From the NCBI GenBank assembly GCA_025642065.1, contig JAODUP010000043.1:496001-560000 (forward strand): 64,000 bases of DNA, given 5' to 3'. A program made the translations under genes and the position numbers. The notes below the pieces were generated by a model. That model worked only from the letters and a program-made list of their open reading frames with translations, made no database searches and was not told the origin of the DNA. Source of the stretch: Paralvinella palmiformis (lineage: Eukaryota > Annelida > Polychaeta > Terebellida > Alvinellidae). Each line of letters starts with the position of its first letter. Within the stretch, counting starts at the first letter, position 1. Positions 58,140-64,000 of this stretch are shown one piece after another.

Positions 58140-58254
58140 TCAAAATGGCAGTTTTTAGCATGGCTGGCAACCTTAAATGAAGCAGACGCATATCGTTTTT
58201 AATTTATAGCTTCCTCATTGAGACTAAGTCTAAATAAATTTAGAATTTATTATA
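57809..58254. other. TMEM254 upstream region with (AAT)n
   Basis: This presumably holds the TMEM254 promoter and 5'UTR, but no element can be pinned down. An (AAT)n run of about 49 bp lies at 58089-58137. Confidence 0.4.
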
Positions 58255-58440
58255 TCTAGCTTATTCGGTGGAGAAAACCTAGCCAGTTGTCTGGCTGGGT
58301 GAAAAACTCCTACTATAAAGCCACGGCCGAGGCGCGAACTTGCGACCTCCCGTACAGAATGACCATAGCCATATAGGTAAGTAGTCAAACGCTCTACCCA
58401 TGACGCCAAAGAGACGGCATTTGGAACCCCACAGTTTGAA
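58255..58440 (-). mobile_element. tRNA-derived SINE, second family, minus strand
   Basis: Read on the minus strand: tcatgggtagagcgtttgac (A box), then gggaggtcgcaagttcgcgcc (B box), ggccgtggctttatagtagg, and aactggctaggttttctcc. This matches the order in 31925-32060 but is better preserved. Confidence 0.8.
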
Positions 58441-58605
58441 ATTTGAAAGTCAGGTTTCGAATGCGAACCTTTTGTATCATATAGGCATAATAGAGAAATG
58501 TTGTCCTCCAGTGAAGTAGCTAACAATGTTTTCTCCATCGAATTATAATTTGTATTTATTAATCCACGGGTGCCAGCCTTTAATTGGAGATAAGGTAAGA
58601 CATTT

Positions 58606-58623
58606 ATGCGTGTGTGTCGTGTG

Positions 58624-58698
<75 letters not shown>
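58606..58698. repeat. (GT)n microsatellite
   Basis: A GT run of about 90 bp, with one GTCGTG interruption near its start. Frames through it read Val-Cys or Thr-His repeats and are not genes. Confidence 0.97.
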
Positions 58699-58699
<1 letters not shown>

Positions 58700-58701
<2 letters not shown>

Positions 58702-59568
58702 GAGCTTGTTCCAGTTCACCAACAACTGTTGAAATTAGCATAAATAAAATGTTGGGGGAACTTTACCACATTAGTTGAGAAATAATACAGAGATCGAACC
58801 ATTTGGCTTAATTGTTTGAATATCAATACTTTTGATTATATCAATTTGACTAATTACAACATCATATTATTTTATAAACTGAAAATGATGCATCTGAAAA
58901 CATTCCTGTGGTAAATAATGAGTTAAATAAACGAGACAGACAGACGCACGCACGCACGCACACGCACACAGACACACACACAAAATTACATAGCTACAAG
59001 TATAAGTATTATATTTTATACTTAAGTGCTAACTAATTATGACACTATAATTATGACCCATCATTTAAGCCATTCCACAGTTTCAGATCATTCACTCAAA
59101 TTGTTATAGATTTTATTTTAGAATTTCTTTTAGAAGATGCCATTAATCCGATAATTAATATTATAAGTATAAACATATGAACGAAAGAAAATCATACAAA
59201 ATTTAACTATGAGACAAAATTAAGGTACAAGAGATTATTATGAGATATTAGGGCAAATAAAATTATAGGTTGGCTTTTCTATTTACATATGTGTACTACG
59301 AATTGTATGGGAAATTTGTACATTCCTTAAATAGGATTGATTTAGTGCATTTCAAAATTTAATTGTGATGGGAATCTAGCACCCCCCCCCTTTAAATACA
59401 CAGCTTATTTGGACGTATGTGTAAATGTCACATATAATGTCACATAATTGTACACTAATGATACCACACAGCAACACTATAAATGACGATTTTTATTTGT
59501 GGGAAGATTCAACCATATAGTTATTTCTATTTTGATGAACTGATTCCTTAAATTACATTCTGTTGGTC
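58700..59568. other. Intergenic tract, no gene seen
   Basis: AT-rich, with a (CA)/(CG)-rich patch at 58935-58982 and a short C run at 59381. Nothing else recognised. Confidence 0.4.
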
Positions 59569-59772
59569 TTAATATTCATCGTAGCGATCGAGTTTATCAT
59601 TATACTGGTCGATACCCGATCTCAGTATTGCACCAAGAACGGCTCCTCTACCCCATTTTTATATATAATAAGAAGAAACATTTAATTAAGCCCTTACCAT
59701 AGAAGTTAACTGAAGCAGTGAATTTATTATAACCGTTAATCACAATTTTTGTGAGTGTTGCGTTGATATCGT
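59569..59772 (-). CDS. Possible last two exons of an unidentified small protein
   Basis: On the minus strand, 59772-59698 is open (INATLTKIVINGYNKFTASV), ends in TATG|gtaagg, and is preceded by ttacaag. After a 52-nt putative intron ending gtagag, 59645-59569 continues in phase as AVLGAILRSGIDQYNDKLDR and then YDEY with a TAA stop. The peptide looks protein-like, with a Gly-Ala hydrophobic stretch and a charged C-terminus, but I do not recognise the family. A further open stretch with donor CAG|gtaagt ends at 60386 upstream. Its phase (0) does not match directly, so an exon would be missing between them. It may be chance. Confidence 0.3.
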
Positions 59773-60001
59773 CTTGTAAATATTAGACATCGTACACAAA
59801 TTTATACATGCTTGTATAGAAGGAGCTAGGTAAACATTTATTGTAAGTTTTCGTTACCTTAACCCTAGAAACAATTAACCCAACACATTTCGGACTTGAC
59901 CTATATCAGCATCTCCCACTCTGGCAACGTTCTTTTTTAAAGACATTTAGGCGTCTATAACTTTTTGTGTCTAGGTATATAAGCCTCGGATCAATATGAC
60001 T

Positions 60002-60005
<4 letters not shown>

Positions 60006-60036
<31 letters not shown>
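60006..60036. repeat. (TA)n microsatellite
   Basis: A TA run of about 30 bp. Confidence 0.93.
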
Positions 60037-60042
<6 letters not shown>

Positions 60043-60049
60043 GATATAA

Positions 60050-60140
60050 TATGGCCTGGGTTTGAACCCAAGTTCTATAGATAGTTATATGTGGCCAACC
60101 GCACTACCATTTAGACCATGGTGGTTTAGAGAGGTTATTA
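60050..60140 (-). mobile_element. tRNA-like SINE head, minus strand
   Basis: Minus strand: catggtctaaatggtagtgc (A box region), then 40 bp later cttgggttcaaacccagg (B box). No matching SINE body follows clearly before the (TA)n run. Confidence 0.5.
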
Positions 60141-60504
60141 CCACTAACATATGACTTACAGTTGTGACCTAATTACAGGTCATAGTATAAATTTATCAGA
60201 ATAACAACAAAAGCATGATTTCATTACGTTTATATCGAAAGAGTTTTCTGCGTAAAACACATCAACACACGTAAATAAACACTAAATCCCTTAATATATT
60301 TTCCTACTAATGGTAACTTTTGGTTCCGATGGACAGACATACATTTATTTATAGAAGGCTATTTTCATTTCATTTAAGTACTTACCTGAATCTGTAAACG
60401 ATAAATAAAGTTCTTCTTTGATGTGGTATGATGGTGATGTATATGCGTCACTGTTCTATATTTATCTTCGAATAATGCAGTTTTATAATCATTAAAACAT
60501 TTAG

Positions 60505-60590
60505 GATATGAAACAAACAACTCTTGATTGGTGCATGTTAAGTTGTGAAACAAACAACTCTTGATTGATGCATGTTAAGTTGTGAACACA
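60505..60590. repeat. Tandem 38-bp direct repeat, two units
   Basis: The word gaaacaaacaactcttgatt, followed by g(a/g)tgcatgttaagttgtg, occurs twice in a row and then enters a (CA)n run. Confidence 0.85.
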
Positions 60591-60629
60591 CACACACACG
60601 CAATTATATATAACTGAGGGGAGACTTTC

Positions 60630-60800
60630 CGTACTGTTCCCCTGTGAGTGGTGGGGGAGCAGATTCTCAACCACTCCAACATAGAGGCTGTGCCGAATAA
60701 GCGACAGCCTGGGGATTCTCCCCGAACAACAAAACCCAACCTGGCTGCAGTAGTACGCCTAGTGAAGATCGGCCTAAATCGCACTCCTGACATTGACAGT
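60630..60800 (+). mobile_element. SINE tail, family of 61745-62080
   Basis: actttccgta, gtggtgggggag, then agaggctgtgccgaataagc, gacagcctggggattc matches 61978-62064. The head is missing. Confidence 0.7.
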
Positions 60801-60940
60801 TTTTTAAAATATACATTCTTTGTCTCTCTGGTCTGAACCATGAAAAGGTATATATCTTCTAAATCTGGGAACACGCGAAAATATAAGAACTCGAAATGGT
60901 TCAAATCGCAAACATTAACGAGCCAGAAGACTAAGTATTT

Positions 60941-60942
<2 letters not shown>

Positions 60943-60978
<36 letters not shown>

Positions 60979-61000
60979 GTGTGTGTGTGTGTGAGAGAGA
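60943..61000. repeat. (TA)n-(TG)n-(GA)n microsatellite
   Basis: TA repeats pass into TG and GA repeats. Confidence 0.93.
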
Positions 61001-61744
61001 GCTTTAGTATCATGTATATAATATGTTCATACCCGCGACCCAGTTATCAACAAAGTTCTTAACTATTATATATGTTAACCACAATGTATATTGTATAAGC
61101 AATTCTTCAATCATCCTACTTTTCAAAATTCTATGTGCGTTTGGTGTCATTAAAATTATGTAACATAAATGTTGAAATAAACAATTTGAGATGTGTTATA
61201 TAAGTTCCGTTGATAAATTGATATATAGACTATGCTAAAGTCTGTCTTTTGTTGTGAGATAGTTTCCCATACTCATTATACACATACGACAATAATTTTG
61301 ATGAAGTGAAAAGATAATTATTCTTCGGTTTAACCCGTTTCTCCATTTCTTCTCTGGCAGGAGTATTGTACTCTAATTACTCTTGAAACCCTAAAAGTTT
61401 CTTTGCAGATGTTTTGAAGGGCACAGATTCCTCAGTCAAGGTGTCCATAATATTACGGACAATTCGTACCTTTGACGAATGAGCATACAGAGGTTGAGGA
61501 CACGGGGACGACAATGCACACACTGTGCCAATATGGCAACACCACCAATATGCCCACTCATGACAGATGCTCAGTCTTAGCGCTGTCCACGCATTTACCG
61601 CTGGATTGTGCCCGCCGAATCCATTGATTTGAGGAATTTACTTGCCCGTTCTAAACATTGAACTTTTAATTGGTTAAACGCTCATGTGGGGTGCCAGTGA
61701 TCTATCTCTTATAATATACTGGTATTATGTGGTGGCAAAGTTTG
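61001..61744. other. Intergenic tract, no gene seen
   Basis: No recognisable exon or repeat was found. Confidence 0.4.
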
Positions 61745-62080
61745 TAGTCCGGGCCTTTTATGGTTAAACCGGCACTTGGTGCCAACGGTCACAGGTTCGA
61801 ACCCCGTAAGAGGTCGAAACTTTTCCAGGGATTAATTTCTCGGCTCACTACATCGTGGGTGGCTGACCACGTTAAATGGCGCTGCCGTCTCTATGAATTA
61901 TTAAAATTTAATGAGGACGTTAAAGACCCCCTGAGAACGTAAAACACTCTGAGACCACCCTCGGGGCATTTCGGCTCCATCTTTCCGTAGTGGTGGGGGA
62001 GGTGTCTTCATAGTAATTTCACAGCATAGAGGCTGTGCTGAATAAGCGACAGCCTGGGGATTCCCGAAAAACAAAGCAAT
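61745..62080 (+). mobile_element. Long tRNA-derived SINE, third family
   Basis: The head ttatggttaaaccggcactt and acaggttcgaaccccg are tRNA-like A and B boxes. The body carries gtcgaaacttttccagg, gtgggtggctgaccacg and a separate 3' domain, tttccgtagtggtgggggag to gacagcctggggattcc. The body reappears inverted at 3612-3740 and the 3' domain at 60630, so the family has at least three members here. Confidence 0.75.
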
Positions 62081-62419
62081 TTCTGGATCATTTTGGTTCC
62101 GGTATATCGATAACACCACATGTAAGTGTTAACATGGTAAAAGTTTCCCTCCCGCCTGCGATAAATTTTAACATTTAGCATAACTTCTTGTAGTTAGTTT
62201 AGATTAGTTACTCTGAAATATGGTAAGAAATAAAAGAAATGTTGTAAATAAAATATGTAATATGTAGAATTTCATAATGTATTAAACAATTTAATGTAGA
62301 ATTTTACACAATGTATGCTGCCTGTATTAACTAAAGAGAGTTGTACACATGAATGTTGCGTTTTGTTGAATTTATTGCCAAGTCTTCAGTGCCAATGTCC
62401 GCATGAACAAAAGACATTG
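62081..62419. other. Spacer, no gene seen
   Basis: AT-rich stretch between the SINE and the transposase relic. Confidence 0.4.
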
Positions 62420-63890
62420 TTGTTATCGTCTGGTTTCTTGTGCACAAATCGGACACATTGTAATCTGTTCCTTGATCCTAACATCAGTTGACTCATCTGC
62501 GATGAAGATAAAGCAATCTCCATTGTTACAATTCGTAAATATTGATTTCAGAATTTGGTTTGCCGCAAGGTCAAGTAGTTCCTTCTGGATTGTTGGGGAC
62601 CTACATGTTGCATTATTTTGACTTGTGGCAATGTGATCACGCAATACCGTATTATGTATTATGATAGCATATTGAGTCATATACATTGAAGTGGCCATTC
62701 TCCTGAATGTGGTATTGTATTGGCATGTTTTTAAGGATTTCAGTGATGAGGTTTCTGTTTTTCTAGATTTCTCAACGCGTTGTCTGTTGAATTGATCTTT
62801 AACGTTTAACTTTAACGTCTACTTGCCCAAAAGCATTCCCTCGCGCAACACAATTAAGCGTGTCTCAGAATGATGTCTAGAAATCACTTTCACGATATTA
62901 GTGCCGTCGCTGGTGCCCATTTTCAATGTTGAATCATTATCGAACAGTTCACAATAACAACAGTATGATACACTATAACGTAGCCATGGCGTGTCGTCGA
63001 AGAAAAGATAATTATATTTCCTGTTCTTCCCAGAGATCATCCTGAAGAAGAAAAACTAAGTTTGAATACAACATATATCTGGTTGGTCATATTCGATTGA
63101 CTTGAAATATATACATGTACAGTATAGATATACGTGTGAACACTGTAAAGATATACCTCCACACCACAGACACGTGATATAGTCTATATGTACCTATATA
63201 ATACAGTTTCAAAATGCACCGTACCTACCTTGATTTGAATGGATAACCAGTGACGGCCATTCCAAAGCCCTTTTAATATTTTCAACTTCTCTGAGTCATG
63301 TTTCAATATGTTCTATTCAGTAGAACATTTAATAAGTGATAACGCCAGTTGAGAACGCACGGCTTTATTAGGCTAACAATAGATAACAAATCGGTAGGTG
63401 GCATCACAATAGGGCGATATCATTATATACAAAGGAGTAGTAGTAGCTGTGCCACAATATAAGACTATACTGATATAATTAAAACTAGTGGATATTACAA
63501 CAAGTCAGAGGCTTTATTTCGATTCTCATTGTTCAAGCTATCTATATCCATGTATCCTGTCGGGATAATCTGGCTCATTCAACCTACTGGTATCAACAGG
63601 GCCAGGCTTGTGATGCTTGTCAGATGAAGGTGTCGAGCTTGAAGCCACTGGAATGGATGTCCCAGGTATGTCATAAGGCGCAACATGAACCCTCCCAAAG
63701 CTTCAACGCATGTGGCTTGATCAGATTCATCAGACGACTTTTCAGTTGCTTGGGCTGCTGCGTCGAAAAAGTCCTGAATAGATCTTGAGTTCACGATCTT
63801 GAACGTGAAATTGGCTTTAATTTTGGCATGCTGCTTTAATTGTAGATCTTCTAAATTTCCAAAGCTATAGCAAACTAAGAAACACAATGC
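62420..63890 (-). pseudogene. Decayed hAT-type transposase (TTF zinc finger / DUF4371 type)
   Basis: Minus strand, in order: an N-terminal region at 63887-63579 (FTFKIVNSRSIQDFF, then after a frame change PGPVDTSRLNEPDYP). Next is a TTF-type finger-like block at about 63000-62920 (TPWLRYSVSYCCYCELF). Last is SPTIQKELLDLAANQILKSI with FIFIADESTDVRIKEQ at about 62600-62450. The DESTD sequence carries the first catalytic Asp of hAT transposases of the ZMYM1-like group. The C-terminal dimerisation part should lie below 62420 but is not seen. Stops and frameshifts separate the blocks, so it is dead, although a host-domesticated derivative cannot be formally excluded. Confidence 0.75.
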
Positions 63891-64000
63891 CTATTAACGC
63901 ATGTGCATGATATACTAGTAGTAAAGTATGACGATCATATAACCACGAGGAATTATTTAAACGTGTCATTGTATGTGCATTTGACGTCACCGGCAAACTG

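Noticed and set aside
1..64000. CRISPR arrays, operons, prokaryotic promoters or terminators
   Set aside because: Spliced animal genes, LINEs and SINEs show this is eukaryotic nuclear DNA. The regular repeats are microsatellites, without spacers.

Overview
This is an AT-rich, intron-rich animal nuclear sequence. It is littered with (TA)n, (CA)n/(GT)n and (GA)n microsatellites, tRNA-derived SINEs, decayed non-LTR retrotransposons and small inverted-repeat transposons. Three metazoan genes can be rebuilt exon by exon, so it is neither prokaryotic nor viral. The repeat style suggests an invertebrate, perhaps a lophotrochozoan such as a mollusc; that placement is inference.

Layout. 1-13.1 kb: gene-poor, with LINE, SINE and inverted-repeat elements. 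13.35-16.46 kb (+): a four-exon CCDC97 homologue of 321 residues. 16.9-27.0 kb: a LINE graveyard, two related TTAA-flanked MITEs, and a GC-richer decayed protein-primed family B DNA polymerase of Polinton/adintovirus type on the minus strand. 27.2-51.0 kb (+): a complete ADAM17 (TACE)-like membrane metalloprotease in 23 coding exons, 734 residues. 55.1-57.8 kb (-): a four-exon TMEM254 homologue of 126 residues, convergent with ADAM17. 58-64 kb: SINEs, a possible small unidentified minus-strand gene, and a decayed hAT-type transposase.

The most notable content is inside the ADAM17 gene. (1) The exon carrying the active-site edge strand exists as two intact, diverged tandem copies of 139 and 142 nt. 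Exactly one must be used, because using both or neither creates an early stop. (2) The catalytic glutamate of the zinc-binding motif is supplied by a 6-nt microexon with consensus splice sites; without it HExxH cannot be formed. (3) A broken copy of the following exon lies between the alternative exons and the working one. Together these suggest an ADAM17 locus that encodes two catalytic-domain variants by alternative splicing.

CCDC97 and TMEM254 look ordinary. The mobile elements are almost all broken, and several sit in ADAM17 and TMEM254 introns. No CRISPR array, operon, bona fide tRNA or rRNA gene was seen.
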